A DNA stretch of 64,000 bases from Rhyacophila brunnea. Taxonomy: Eukaryota; Arthropoda; Insecta; Trichoptera; Rhyacophilidae. The translations under genes were made by a program, and so were the position numbers. Location: NCBI GenBank assembly GCA_022495005.1, contig JAGYXB010000463.1, positions 1,550,001 to 1,614,000 of the forward strand. The letters are read 5' to 3'. Positions 1 to 11,604 of the stretch are shown here, piece by piece. Each line of letters starts with the position of its first letter. The stretch's first letter is position 1. The notes beneath the pieces were generated by a model. That model was not told where the DNA came from and did not search any database. It saw only the letters and a program-made list of their open reading frames with translations.

Positions 1-162
1 ATAGATAGGTTTACGTACTTATACCTAAGCGAATCTCTTTTTCTATTCACGGTTAAGAAATCGATAACGGTAGCTTCGTAAAAACATATGAAAAAATTTA
101 AATATCTTTAAAATATGCATGCTGATTGTAAAAAAACCAAAATCCTGGAAATATAATTATTA

Positions 163-926
163 CTCAATGGCAGTGGTGAAGGGTGACTATTGGATAGAGG
201 TAGGCTGTGGAGAGCTGATAAAAAGTGCACTCGTGTCAGGTATACTTACGAGTAATAAGAAGATAATACAATATTAGGTACACACTAATAACAACGACAC
301 ACTAATTAAATGAAACTTTAATAACTCACTGACGTCATAAAATTGAGCGATGTGTTTAAATTATGAATTTTTCAAAACATTTCTACCCATTAAAAATCAT
401 TACTTAGATAAAATCTCTTTTTATTTTTAAAAATAATCTATATTTATTATTATTCGATTAAAAGCCATAGAAATTATTTTTTTTAATTATTAATTCTAAT
501 CTAATTATTAATTATTTTAGACAAAGTGCAGTGATGACAACAATGTTATGCGCGAATGTTTTAGGCTCTGCGATAGGAGCTTACCTTATTTCATACATTT
601 TGACAGACTGGCGAAAGTTGCGTGGCGTAAAGTCCACATGAAAAAAATTCAGAATTATTTCACACACAATCTGACCTTTATTTACGTCAGGACAGATAGC
701 TGCGGTATATTTTTTAAAACCTTTGCAGATTGTTATCTGTTAATCTGTGTAACACATTCCTACATATGCGACATCTCTCGTTGGCAAAATAAGTTATTTT
801 TATAGAATATTAAATAATGAAGTGATTATATTAATACAATGTCAATATGCAATTAAAAAATATTTTTCTTAAAAAGGTAGGCTTTAAATAATCGCCTAGT
901 ATGAAGTCTTCACCACTGCTCAATGG
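163..926. mobile_element. hAT-like MITE, family A copy 1, with 8-bp TSD
   Basis: The element spans 171-918 (748 bp). Its ends are inverted: CAGTGGTGAAG at the left and CTTCACCACTG at the right. It is flanked by the perfect 8-bp target duplication CTCAATGG (163-170 and 919-926), the hAT hallmark. Three other copies lie near 18.5, 35.9 and 55.0 kb. The 85-codon open frame inside (548-805) has no recognisable domain. No transposase is encoded, so it is non-autonomous. Confidence 0.9.
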
Positions 927-1460
927 TGGTTTATCGAATATATACAATGGTCGCAAGAGGCCTACAAACCAGTCATCGTCTCGGGCCTTCACACAGGTAT
1001 CTAAAACCGCTACTGGGCATCAAAAACAATTGATTATTGTATACCAACAAAATAAAAGTTGCTAAAACACTGTTGCCGACCTCTCATTTAGAATCTAGCT
1101 GGATGTAGGTACAATTGCACACCGAATAGGTATAAGTAACAGTAGGTACCTACCTAAATCAAAAAAAGACCGTCAACAATAGGCTGCTATTTTCATTTTA
1201 TTCACCAACTTATAATATTATTTATTCAGTGCTGTCGACACAAAGACTATTAATTTATCGATTGTAGATAATTCAACCGTATATAGGCACAATACAAACT
1301 TAGTCTAAACTATTCGATCATTTTGAACTAATAACTGAAAGATGTACCTACCTAAATAGTTCGTTACACCTTTATCTGTTTAACTATTAATATATTTTTT
1401 TAAGAAAATTCACAGTGATTTTAATTTTTCAAATAAGTATAAGTATGTAGGTACGGGAAT
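927..1460. other. no gene seen
   Basis: AT-rich unique-looking DNA with scattered GTAGGTACCTACC motifs near 1141-1156. No coding similarity or RNA gene recognised. Confidence 0.5.
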
Positions 1461-1839
1461 GGGACGACTGGCCTCCGGACAATTGGACGCCGCACTGTCG
1501 TAGACACGTGTAGACGAGGTATTTTAATCAGTTTCTATCTACTACTTAGTAGTTTGAATTCATTTTACTCTTAACATAATGTATTCTTTATCGCGGATTG
1601 AGAATTACATTAAATAAAATATTAAATAAAAAACTATTTTTCGTTGGAACTTAAACATATGCACGATTAAATCATTGTTTACGTCTGCATATTTACATTC
1701 TTACCAACTATTAAATCATAATATGATCATTGAAGTATAAATAATAATATTGAATATTTTTTTTAAAGTACCTATAAGTACCTAACGTCTATTTATTTTC
1801 GAATTCCGTGGCGTCCAGTTGTCCGGTGCCAAATCGTCT
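1461..1839. mobile_element. MITE with about 30-bp imperfect terminal inverted repeats
   Basis: The left end (1462-1491) and the right end (1809-1839) are inverted copies sharing GACGA, CCGGACAA and TGGACGCC blocks with few mismatches. The interior is AT-rich and non-coding. No convincing target duplication was seen, so the superfamily is unknown. Confidence 0.65.
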
Positions 1840-2728
1840 ATCCTATCCTATGCCTATCTCTTTATTGAAATAAAATAATATATCGGTTTGGAACAAATTA
1901 CTAACAATCAATCCTGGATCAATTTCACATGTCGGTGCGGAATTAAATACCGAAATTATATTAACCTACCCTCATCCGAGAAAGAGAGAGACCTTAGCTA
2001 ATAACACGAACTAACCGGAGATAGATAAAGCAAAGGGTCGAAAAGTTAGACCAAAAGTGTGAAAATTCTCCCTTGAGATCTAACCGAAAACCACTCAGCA
2101 ATCTCGAAACACTTGTTTTCAATTACGCTTTGTAGTGTTTACTTTGATGGCTTTAATCAATGACGGTTTTTCTTCAAGTGTTTTGCCAGAAAATTCAAAA
2201 TTTGTACATAGGTATTATACATTTTTTAATAACGCTATCATTATTATCACAAATTTGATAGGTACGACTTACGTATATAGAAATGAACTTGATACCTCCC
2301 ATCTCTTTTCAATGCAACAACTCACGATTAACTATGATATTGCCAATTCCATTCATTAAAATTTCCGAACACATGCGAAAGTATTGGTAAATGGTACGTG
2401 GTTGTTCGTCTAAATATTCTAAAGAATATTATACTTAGCTTAAATGCATATGTTGTAGGTAGGTATTTGGCAACCTGTTCTATGTAAAATGATAGATGCG
2501 GTATTTCCTTTCGCAGGTTAAATTTAAATTAAATGTTTAGTGTGTCGTATGTACCTAGAGACCAATTGCCCTAATTAGTAAAACAATAACATCCATTTGT
2601 AACAAATACAAGTGTCAGGTTCTATCTTGACAATAGTTACATATTTAATAATTAATAATTGATGGAATTGGTGAGTAGAGAAATCTAAAATTGCGTTTAA
2701 TGTCTTACGGTTTTTGACAGATATGTAG
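1840..2728. other. no gene seen
   Basis: AT-rich sequence with a short GA-rich stretch (AGAAAGAGAGAGA near 1980). The 74-codon open frame at 2135-2359 has no recognisable similarity and is probably chance. Confidence 0.5.
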
Positions 2729-2729
2729 G

Positions 2730-4030
2730 TACGAGGGTGGGTCAATAAGTCCTTAGAAAAGCCGACAGGTGGCGCGACTAGTACTGCAAGCGGTTTGTTT
2801 TCATGCAGCGGCACTACCGATTCAGTATGCTGCGAAGTTTCAATCAGATTGGTCGGGTTGTTGTGTGTTTCTCGTACATTTAAAAAAAAAATGCTTGTGG
2901 AAAATGGAAAAATGGAAAATGGAGAAAATTGAGTTTAGAGCTGTTATTAAACATTTTAATATAAAAGGGTTAACAGCAAAGGATATAAAAATGAGTTGGA
3001 TTTAGTTCACGGCATATCTGCTCCTTCACTTGCAACTATTTATAACTGGTTAAATGAATTTAAACGTGGTCGTACATCAACAAAGGATGAACCACGCTCA
3101 GGACGTCCTGTAGAGGTGACTACACCAGAAATGATCAATAAAATCCACGATATGGTGTTAAGTGACCGAAGATTAAAGTTGAGTGAGATAATTGAGGTTA
3201 CAGGGATCTCAAAGGTAGCGTCATTTCTATTTTACATGACAAATTGGGCATGAAAAATATTTCTGCAAGATGGGTGCCGCGTTTGCTCACAGTCGACAAT
3301 AAACGCAATAGGGTGGTGGCCTCTAAAGCCCTGTTGTCGCTCATGCAACGCAATCCGGATGAATTTTTTCGTCGCTTTGTGACTGTAGATGAAACATGGA
3401 TACACCACTATACTCCCGAGACGAAAAAACAGTCAAAGCAGTGGATTGCGAAGGCAAACCATGTCCAAAGAAGGCGAAAACCGTAAAATCAGCTGGTAAG
3501 GTTATGGCTACTGTATTTTGGGATGCACGTGAAATTATTTTCGTTGACTATTTGGAAAAAGGAAAAACAATAACAGGGGATTATTATGCATCTTTATTGG
3601 ACCAGCTAAAAACAAAATTGAAGAAAAACGGCCTCATTTAAACAGGAAAAAAATCCTCTTTCATCAGGACAATGCCCGTGTTCACACATGTTTACGATCA
3701 ATGGCTAAAATTGAAGAATTGAAGTTCGAATTGGTCGACCACCCACCGTATTCGCCAGATTTAGCCCCCAGTGACTTTTTCCTTTTCCCAAACTTAAAAA
3801 AATGGCTAAGTGGACAACGTTTTTTTTCAAATGAAGAAGTCATCGATCGGACAAATGCTTATTTTGAGGACCTTCCGAAAACTTATTTTTCTGACGGTTT
3901 AAAAAAATTGAGAAACGTCTAACCAAGTGTATTGAGCTCCAAGGAGAATTATGTTGAGAAATAAAAAAAAAATACAAAAAAAAACCTGTTTTAATGCTTT
4001 TTTCTAAGGAATTATTGACCCACCCTCGTA
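2730..4030 (+). mobile_element. mariner transposon with intact ends and TA duplication
   Basis: The element proper is 2732-4028 (1297 bp, the usual mariner size). Its inverted repeats start CGAGGGTGGGTCAATAA at the left and are mirrored at 3998-4028, differing mainly at one base, with a TA at both outer edges (2730-2731 and 4029-4030). Poly-A runs near the right end may have destabilised the reading frame. The transposase inside is a pseudogene, listed separately. Confidence 0.95.
2919..3951 (+). pseudogene. mariner transposase (D,D34D), frameshifted
   Basis: Transposase catalyses cut-and-paste movement of the surrounding element. Homology starts at the ATG at 2919 (MEKIEFRAVIK) and passes through at least four reading frames: 2919-2995, 2996 to about 3225, 3244-3480, about 3480-3641 and 3643-3919. 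The N-terminal helix-turn-helix region (IYNWLNEFKRGRTS, DEPRSGRP) is visible. The catalytic triad is visible: VDETW, then HQDNARVHT, then YSPDLAPSDFF, with exactly 34 residues between the last two aspartates. The C-terminus is shifted again near 3905. It cannot be expressed as one protein, but the signature motifs remain, so the decay is by small indels rather than loss of the active site. Confidence 0.93.
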
Positions 4031-4271
4031 CAAATCTACGGTAGGTACCCACGACAATAGAGCGAAGTCTGCTACAATTGAATCGGTAATTCAAAGTGAA
4101 TTGCAGCTAAATTTAACAGTAACCCACGTGTGATTTGTTCAACTTCACTTATATATACTTAAATATTTAGGCTGCCTCAAATAGATAAGATATTTTCAAT
4201 ATGTTTGACTAATACCTAGGTATAAGATAGGTATCTATTTACCTAGTTAGTCTCAAATTTGGGTCATTGAA

Positions 4272-4804
4272 CATTTCATCAGGGCTTCGAACCGGAACTG
4301 GACCGAAAACCGAAAAAACCGTTTTTTGTCGGAACGAAAAAAGGAAAAAAATCGTTTTTTTTGATTCCGTACATGTTCAAACACGAGTGTTAACTTGATC
4401 TTACTCACCACTTCCATTTGAAATGTGTCTTTCAAATTCACGATCATTCATGATCGTGTGACGCATCTCGACATAATTCTCATAATTAATAGATACAAGT
4501 AATATTTATATTATTAAAAAAAATGTATGGCTATGGTCGTGCGGTGCATAACCATTGGTTTCGGAGCGTGGCGCTGAGCTACCATAAAATGTTCTAAACT
4601 ACGATAGAAAATGATTTTTAATATATTAAGTAGGTACCTACATAAATTAAAACAATTAAAAATTATACACTAGAAGCTGAACCGATAACCGGAATAACCG
4701 TTATTTTTTTCGGAACGAAACCCGGAACCGAATCGTTATATCTGTCTTTACTTGAACGAAAACTGAAACAAAAAAAAATAACGGTTCGAAGCCCCGATTT
4801 TCAT
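4272..4804. mobile_element. hAT-like MITE with 7/8 TSD
   Basis: Element 4280-4796 (517 bp). Left end CAGGGCTTCGAACCGG and right end CGGTTCGAAGCCCCG are inverted repeats. Flanking 8-mers CATTTCAT and ATTTTCAT match at 7 of 8 positions. The interior repeats CCGGAAC/CCGAAA motifs near both ends (subterminal repeats). It encodes nothing recognisable. Confidence 0.75.
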
Positions 4805-4899
4805 CATTCACCCTTCATTTTAATGTTGCTATAAATTCATCACATTAAAACACATCCAAATTGAATATTTCTCACCAAATTATCAACGTACACATTCAG

Positions 4900-5230
4900 C
4901 CCGATCTCCCCTAATTTTTCACGATGCTTTGCACCAGATCTCCCCACGGAACGATGTTTACACGTCCACTTTCCTCCCCGCAGATCACGAAACGCGCCCA
5001 ATCTAAGCCGAAACGGGGGTGCGGGTAGTAAACGTGGCGAATTGTCCCGCAGAATGGGTGAACCGAGGCTAGGGTGCACCCCCGAACGGCTGTGTTAATA
5101 ATAACGGTGTTAATACAGAGAGGGAGCGGTCGTCGCCCATTCGCGGTAACGTTTATTTGAAGCCTGCGGACCCTCCTTGAATCGGAAGAGGGAACATTGA
5201 AACGGTCACGGAACGTTGGAGTCATAATGG
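4900..5230. promoter_or_regulatory. GC-richer island, candidate regulatory element
   Basis: About 330 bp of markedly higher GC content than its surroundings, free of transposon ends and TAGGTACCTA motifs, within the probable en intron. A 104-codon minus-strand open frame (4911-5225) covers it but shows no recognisable domain. Function as an enhancer or silencer is inference. Confidence 0.3.
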
Positions 5231-5449
5231 TTTTGCCATGGGTTTATAATATTGTCACTCTATTCTTTTTAATCTCAACATAACATGAAGTTATTTAATG
5301 TAAATCAAACAAAATCCAAAACCAACAAAAGTAAGTTTTTGTGTGTTTTATGTAGGTAGCATTTTATTTTTATATGTATGATTATTTTTTTTTAATTTTG
5401 GACAGAGAGATAACAGAACTATACAAATTAAAATGTATTTTTTAAATTA

Positions 5450-5855
5450 AAATAATCGCAAGATAAAAGGACTTTTTTATACAACTTTTTAAATTCTCTT
5501 GAACCACATAAACTTGACTTGACTAGCTTAAACGATCAAAAAAATTGTACTTGACATGTCATATTGATTTCCATAGTAACGCACGTATATATTAATAATT
5601 TAGTTGCTTGGACCCCAGACCCCTAGCAACCAATAATGGTATCGAAATAACTTTTCATACAAAACGGAATTAACTGAAAATGAATTTAATTCTACTTAAA
5701 GATGGCTAAAGGTATTGAAAAAATGCATTGGCATCGTGTTCTGATATATTCTAAAAGTTTCAAATGTCTAGCTAGTCGGGAAGTTTCTTAAAAATCGATT
5801 GCAAGATTTGTACCGGACAAATAAGAATACGACCTAAGAAAAACGTTGTAAAATG
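5450..5855 (+). repeat. interspersed repeat I, copy 1
   Basis: About 400 bp closely matching 36430-36845 in the same orientation, including the segment from AACTTGACTTGACTAGC to GTACCGGACAAATAAGAATACG. The second copy is inserted inside a family A MITE, showing that this unit is mobile. It encodes no protein. Confidence 0.8.
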
Positions 5856-5860
5856 GCTTC

Positions 5861-6301
5861 TAGCGAAGTTTTACAACATTGTTATATTTTCATTTTGTTT
5901 ATTTAGTGGACGTTTTAAAACATATTATTTATTTCAAATGTTCAACAAAATTATAGATTATTTGTTTTGTAGATTTAAAAAAAAATAGTTAAAGGTAAGA
6001 TAAGGATTTTTTAACTTTAACTCATTAATATCAAGTATTTTAAAGATAGTCTTCGTGTGATGCCATTCAATAATAGATTAAATTATTTATTTTTAATCAA
6101 AACTAGGTAACCACATTTTGATCTCGACAGCTACGACTACCATGAAATTTTGGCGCGAAAGTTACCTGCATATTATATTGCCTGTAGGTAAGTATTATGA
6201 TACCGTGGAGAACATATCGCCAGAATGCTAACATCTGAAGACGTAAATACCTACTGGTTTGTTGTTGTTTTTCAAATTGTGTTTGATCTAAAACAGATAC
6301 C
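5861..6301. other. no gene seen
   Basis: AT-rich sequence with no recognisable gene or repeat ends. Confidence 0.45.
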
Positions 6302-6615
6302 CAGGGCCAGATTTACGATAGGCCTAAAAAGCCTATAGGTATCCCAGGGCACCGGAACCTTCAATTTTTTTTAATAATTCACTAAAAAACCTTGAGGCAT
6401 AAGAATACGCTAATATTCGAGATTATAGAAGACGGGAATTCTTAGTAAATATGCCAATTAAAATTGCTTAAAGAAATGTGTCAGATATATCTATCTACTT
6501 GTACCTGAATCGCCAAGAGCAAGACGAAAGATCATTCATTGCCTACATTATCACGCTTTTGCGTTTTAATAAAAAGAATCAACCCAGGGCCCTCTCAAGC
6601 GTAAATCTATCCCTG
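6302..6615. mobile_element. hAT-like MITE, ends only
   Basis: Left end CAGGGCCAGATTTACG and right end CGTAAATCTATCCCTG form 16-bp imperfect inverted repeats around 314 bp of non-coding DNA. The flanking 8-mers do not match, so the target duplication has decayed or the boundary is slightly off. Confidence 0.6.
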
Positions 6616-7628
6616 TACTAGCATAGGTACTAACGGGTTGCGCTACTGGCTAACAAGCATCCTTCTTAAAACTTCTTACAAAAAGTTAATAGAATTATAC
6701 ACTACTACACTACTACAGCTATTACTTAGGTACACAAAATGTAGAAATCAAAAACTAAAAATTAGATTTTTATAAAAAACTAAAATTGCAGTAAAAGTGA
6801 CAGGTGTAATAATAATATGTAGGTAAGTACCTACCTACATTCAACTTACTTATCCATCAAATTTTTCTTACGTCTGCGAATGCCGTTACGGAAATACTAA
6901 TTTCGCAAGTAGCGACGACCGCTCAATTTTATTCTCAGGCCAGCAATAACAACAAAAAACTGACAATTGCCGTGAAAAAACTTTAATTTTCACAATTAAG
7001 GAAGCGGGCGAACCGTCCCGTAATACGACCAAAGAGGAAGAAAACTTCGCAACAGCAGAATATTGCAGAATAGAAAATAATGATAATGTTATGTTGACTT
7101 AAAAAAACGAGGGAAAGACTCATCGACACACGCGACAATCGACTGAGCAAGATGCAATTTTCGCAATCATTTTTTGATATCCTTTTAATTACAGGTGTCT
7201 ATGTGTTCATTGAAAGCCGTTGCAGAAATAATAAGCACCTCAGTAGACACTAGACAGGCCATCAATGATCGCTAAGTACAAAGTAATTATTACTGAGGAA
7301 GTGCCAAGAATCAAACACATAACACTTATAGCACGTTTTACATTTCAGACATTGCTAATACCCACATAAGTAAGATACCTACTAATCTATCTTCTGAGTT
7401 TTTTTTTTGTTTACTTGAGTAACCGTCTACTCGACTGCTGAGAAAGTTGATGCATTTTTAATTGCGATTTAATTATTAATTATTATTTCATTCATTCATT
7501 CATTCGTTACAGTAAACATTTCATTTGTTTGCAATAAACTGAATAGTTATTTTTGTTTTTAATGCACATGGTCACATACATATGAGAATGTGATATCCAA
7601 AATATTTTTAAATACTGTATTAGGTAAG
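6616..7628. other. no gene seen
   Basis: Contains a TAGGTAAGTACCTACCTAC cluster (about 6820-6840), a slightly GC-richer stretch (6985-7070) and a short ATTC tetranucleotide run (about 7488-7505). No coding similarity recognised. Confidence 0.45.
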
Positions 7629-7630
7629 TA

Positions 7631-8475
7631 GGGGGAGGTGGGGAAAAGCTTCCCAAGTATACAAAGTAAACTTTATGACCTTACAACGTTATATAAAATG
7701 TAAAGATAATCGTCCGACCACTTCCAAGTTAGTGGGTTACGCAAAATCTAAAAAGACATCACAACCCGCCTAACCAAATTAGACCATTCCCTAAAGCTGG
7801 ACCAAGGAAGGGAGTTCCCAATTCCAGGAGAAAAATTAATTCAGTGATATTAACGGATACTCTGATTAAAAATGAATTTGAACAGGAAGAGAATTTGCGA
7901 AACGAAAAAAAAAGGAAATCTGTTTTGATCAATGGTGTTCAAAGTTTGAAAGGAACTAAGAAACTGAAGAAGAAATTGGTTTTATCTTCTTCGGACTGAA
8001 GAATGTTTATGTTTGGCCTGTTTGGAGAATTTCACTTGCTCTAAACCTGGGCAAGAATGGATACAATGCACAACATGCAAACATTGGGCTCATTTTTCCT
8101 TTTTTCTTTTTCTTTTCTAAAGTTAGTTTTATGTGTCAGCCTTGTGATTTTAGTGATTACATATAAATACGAAGTAAATTAAATGCAAAAACCGTACTTT
8201 TATATACATTTTAAATTATTGTTTTAGTTGGTAACAATGTGCCCCTACCCTGTAACAATTTTCCCGCAGTAGGGGCACATTAATACAATTTTCATTTTTT
8301 GTTTTTAATGCAATTATTATTTTGGGAAGGTATGTATGGATACAAATAAACCGTATTGTACCTAATAGCTAAATATATGTAAAATTAGTAATAATTAATA
8401 TGATGTGTCTTAAAATAAACGGATTAGAAATATTTCATGTTTTATTTTTATGTAACAACAAGCCCAGCCTCCCCC
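7631..8475 (+). mobile_element. pogo/Tigger-like transposon remnant
   Basis: Ends GGGGGAGGTGGGG (7631) and CCCAGCCTCCCCC (ending 8475) are inverted repeats flanked by TA on both sides, as expected for the Tc1/mariner/pogo group. The 845-bp interior retains only the C-terminal part of the transposase. The DNA-binding and DDE domains are gone, so it is an internally deleted copy. Confidence 0.75.
7790..8112 (+). pseudogene. C-terminal fragment of a pogo-type transposase with PHD-like zinc finger
   Basis: One frame reads PKAGPRKGVPNSRRKINSV then ILTDTLIKNE, a basic linker typical of the tail of pogo-like transposases. It is closed by a TGA at 7997-7999. A shifted frame then reads CLACLENF and KPGQEWIQCTTCKHWAH, a C-x2-C plus W-x-x-C-x-x-C-x3-W-A-H pattern like the zinc finger at the C-terminus of such proteins. 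No start codon or catalytic core is present. Confidence 0.7.
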
Positions 8476-8477
8476 TA

Positions 8478-8815
8478 CCTATGTATAAAAAATCAAGTTG
8501 CAACTATGACTGGAATCAAGGTTTGAAAAATCTTTTGAAAACCAAACGTAATATAGGTACCAAAGTACATATTATTATTATCTACCAGTGGCAGAGTGGC
8601 TTTTGGAAGTAGGTGTGTAAGCTATGGGGATCCAAAAAATAGTCCATGGATCCTATACCTATAATACGTGGAACAAACTGCTGTCAACTAACCGATAAAT
8701 GCTTTCGAGTTTTTCATTTAACCAGTCATAAATTTACCCAATTATAAACAATTTAAAAATTACGCCCATTTAAAAGCTTCGAAAATCATCATTCATTATC
8801 GCACGGTTATTTTCA
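8478..8815. other. no gene seen
   Basis: AT-rich sequence between the pogo remnant and the GC-richer island. Nothing recognised. Confidence 0.45.
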
Positions 8816-8819
8816 GATA

Positions 8820-9140
8820 TTTCGACTGACACACCATCAGCAGACGCGGGCAATAACTCGCCTCACACATCATCTAAAATTCTAAAAGCTTTGATAGGCG
8901 CACTAGCTACTAGCTACTTCGTCATCGAAGCACGTAATGTACGAAACGATTTTGATTTAGCTCCCCGACCGTCGAACTCGACCCAATTGACTGAAAAGAC
9001 AACCGCGGAGGCAGAGTGCAGTAGTCACTCGGCGATCGAGCTAATGCACCATTATAGATGTCATCGCCGGAGCTAATGGGCGGGGAGGGGATATGCTTAT
9101 TTAAAAGCGGTACGACTCGAAGACTATCGTCCACTGTGTA
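8820..9140 (+). promoter_or_regulatory. GC-richer island with TATA-like motif
   Basis: About 320 bp of balanced, CpG-containing sequence inside AT-rich surroundings, without repeat signatures. Near its right end GGCGGGGAGGGGAT (9078) is followed by TTATTTAAAAG (9098-9108), an arrangement resembling a TATA box below a GC box. No downstream gene is recognisable, so it may equally be an intronic enhancer of engrailed. Confidence 0.3.
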
Positions 9141-9524
9141 ATTTCGGACCGAATCTTGAATATTTTCTCATTAAATTTATACTAGGTAGGTATGATGGAA
9201 TTTTAAATAACAAATTGACGAATTATTTTTGTTTTCGAAATAGTATAATAAGTTTAGTGATCATTGGTAGAATTATATTGATATATAATAAACTTAGGTA
9301 GGTAGGTAGTAGGTATATGTAGGTACCTATATTGTCATTCTTTTCGTCTTCTATTGTCTTCTTCTCGGTAAAGTTAATTGATTTTTTTGATCTTTCGTTT
9401 AGCACAGTTTACACCCGCTTAAATGATTATTATACCTACTAGGGACACATAAATAAAAAATTCAAAAGTACCTAAAGAGAATTACAACTATGTACCTACA
9501 TGTAAAATTCTCCTGCGCCCAGTA
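9141..9524. other. no gene seen
   Basis: AT-rich DNA with a TAGGTAGGTAGTAGG cluster at 9295-9330. Confidence 0.45.
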
Positions 9525-9529
9525 TTAAC

Positions 9530-9960
9530 GTGTGGATCACAATACTGGGCACTCAGCGAGCAGAATGAGAGAAATTTGGATATTTTTGAGAGGAAACTCT
9601 AGAGAAGAATCTTTGGGGCTATTCAAAAAAATGGCATTTTGAAGTCGAGGTAAATATAATGAGGTGCTGTACACCATGTAGGTATAGAGGCAAAAAGATC
9701 ACATACAAATGAAAACGCAAACACTACGCTAAATTGACTACGGGTAAAGAAGAATGCCAGTGAAGTCATCGGTAAGGCTGACGGCTTTCCACGCATCCCT
9801 TGAAGGCAAGAGAAGACCTAGACGGCCGAAACTAAAATGGCTGGACAACGTCACGTCATGAGATTTAAGAATGCTCGGCCAAAGCTACTGAGTAATGTCG
9901 GCGCTCGATCTTTCAGGATGGAGGAAATTTTTGAAGGAGGCCAAGACTGGCCAAGAGTTT
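9530..9960 (+). pseudogene. non-LTR retrotransposon reverse transcriptase, C-terminal fragment
   Basis: The plus strand encodes GSQYWALSEQ followed by LDIFERKL, a stop, then RRIFGAIQ, the conserved region after the reverse transcriptase palm in RTE/CR1-type elements. Further on, in other frames, RRPKLKWLDNV (about 9815-9850) matches the arginine-rich tail of the same proteins. Stops and shifts make it dead. It is 5' truncated, as usual for LINE-type insertions. Confidence 0.75.
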
Positions 9961-9990
9961 TAGTGCCAGCAGTGATGATTATGAAAGAAA

Positions 9991-11600
9991 GTGTCAAATT
10001 ACACGAAAATCAACATTTAATATTTTATACCTTTCACTGATAATGTATGGAGGCAATAAAACTAGTGTAGGTAGGTATTAGAAAAGCTTTTGACAAAATC
10101 ATTGACTGCCTGCGATTCGATTAGAATGCTAGATTACCCATAGCGAAATACATATTCGAATCCCACTTTTAAATAATTCTATAAAAGCATTCTTGATACA
10201 TATAATAATGTACCTAAGCTTTTTCAATGATTTAAAAAAATAAATAAATATTTTTATTTAATACTTGTACCAACTCAAAGTGATGATTAATCCACCCCTG
10301 CTGAATGTAGGTAGGTACCCATGATTCATGGATTAAATATCACGTATAGTCTATTCCTAACTACCCACACGTTTTTAAATAGGTATTAAGAATGACAATA
10401 ATTTTCCCATGGGCAACAATGAAACGTCACTTCCGGGCAAGCAAAAAAGCTGCGCGCCCCGGCAGTTTCCTGTCTCACTTCTGCGAGCTCGCGCGCATGT
10501 CATACGAAACGAAGCGAGAGTAGATAGATATATTATATCAACGCAAATAAAGTATCAAAGCAAATAATAAAATGACTGATAATTCTTGGACCTCATTAGT
10601 TGGACCCCCGCGGCGACCGGCGTTCAATTCATACCCCTTCACTACACTCTTGAGTCTTGACTCTATTCTACATATTACGTTGTTTCGCTCAGTGGCGTGA
10701 TTATAATATTACAATATATTGCTCTGTAATTTATTGCCATATCATCATTCATTGCCATATCACCATCTTTAATTTCTTCATTATTTACCTTTTAACCCCC
10801 CCCCCCCATATTACCAGGAAGTACCTAGCTCTTCTTCGATCTCTCCAATTCTAAACACCACAAGTTTTAAGGATTTTTAACCTTCCTGCTGGCTATATTA
10901 TCAACAAATTTTAGAATCCGGTGCAGGCATGCCTATGCAAGTCTATTTTTAATATGGAGTTGAACCAGTTATCAGTGCCAGTTTTCAGGATATGAATGGA
11001 TACCGTGGTCCAGAAAGCCTCGAAATATTAAATGCCTCTAATAGAAAATTAATGGTAAACTTCCTTACCCTAGCAGGTGTGTTGTAGTATAGTAGATACA
11101 GATTTCCAATGTGGAAAAATATGAGATAAACTTAAACACGTGTTAAAGACTATTTTCAATATTTACCTCTGTCTCATAATACTATGAATGTAAGTTTATC
11201 ACTTAAACATAACGCGAATTGAATATTTGTGGACAGTTGACGTTTATTGTATGGCCTAAAGTAATAACGTGAGCCCTGCTTCAGAACTGCTACAAAACTC
11301 GGTAGGTTAAGCCAGATCCTATTAACGGTAAAATGTGTAGAAGGCAAAAAAGCTAATCATCATTGAATCAAAGGTTTATTATAAAACCGATAACATCCAA
11401 CATAAGGCTTGCGGAGGATAGGGTAAGTTAGAGAAAGCTGATCCAGAATTCTGCAGTTGGTAGGTACCTATTCCAAAATGATCATGATTCTCAATCATGC
11501 GACTGCTGACGACAAATGAATACGGATTCACCAAATCAACTGCTTAATCTACAAACCGGCTAACTCCATTTGGGCAAATTGTTCAGTTGACTATCGAGTC
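9991..11600. other. no gene seen; poly-C tract
   Basis: Mostly AT-rich. A run of 12 C lies at 10796-10807. A GC-richer stretch spans 10425-10510. No coding similarity recognised; the 65-codon frame at 10657-10854 runs through the poly-C tract and looks like chance. Confidence 0.45.
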
Positions 11601-11604
11601 GAAT

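Noticed and set aside
4911..5225. 104-codon open frame as a gene
   Set aside because: No known motif, no supporting splice or neighbouring exon; the GC-rich composition alone lengthens open frames. Kept only as a candidate island.
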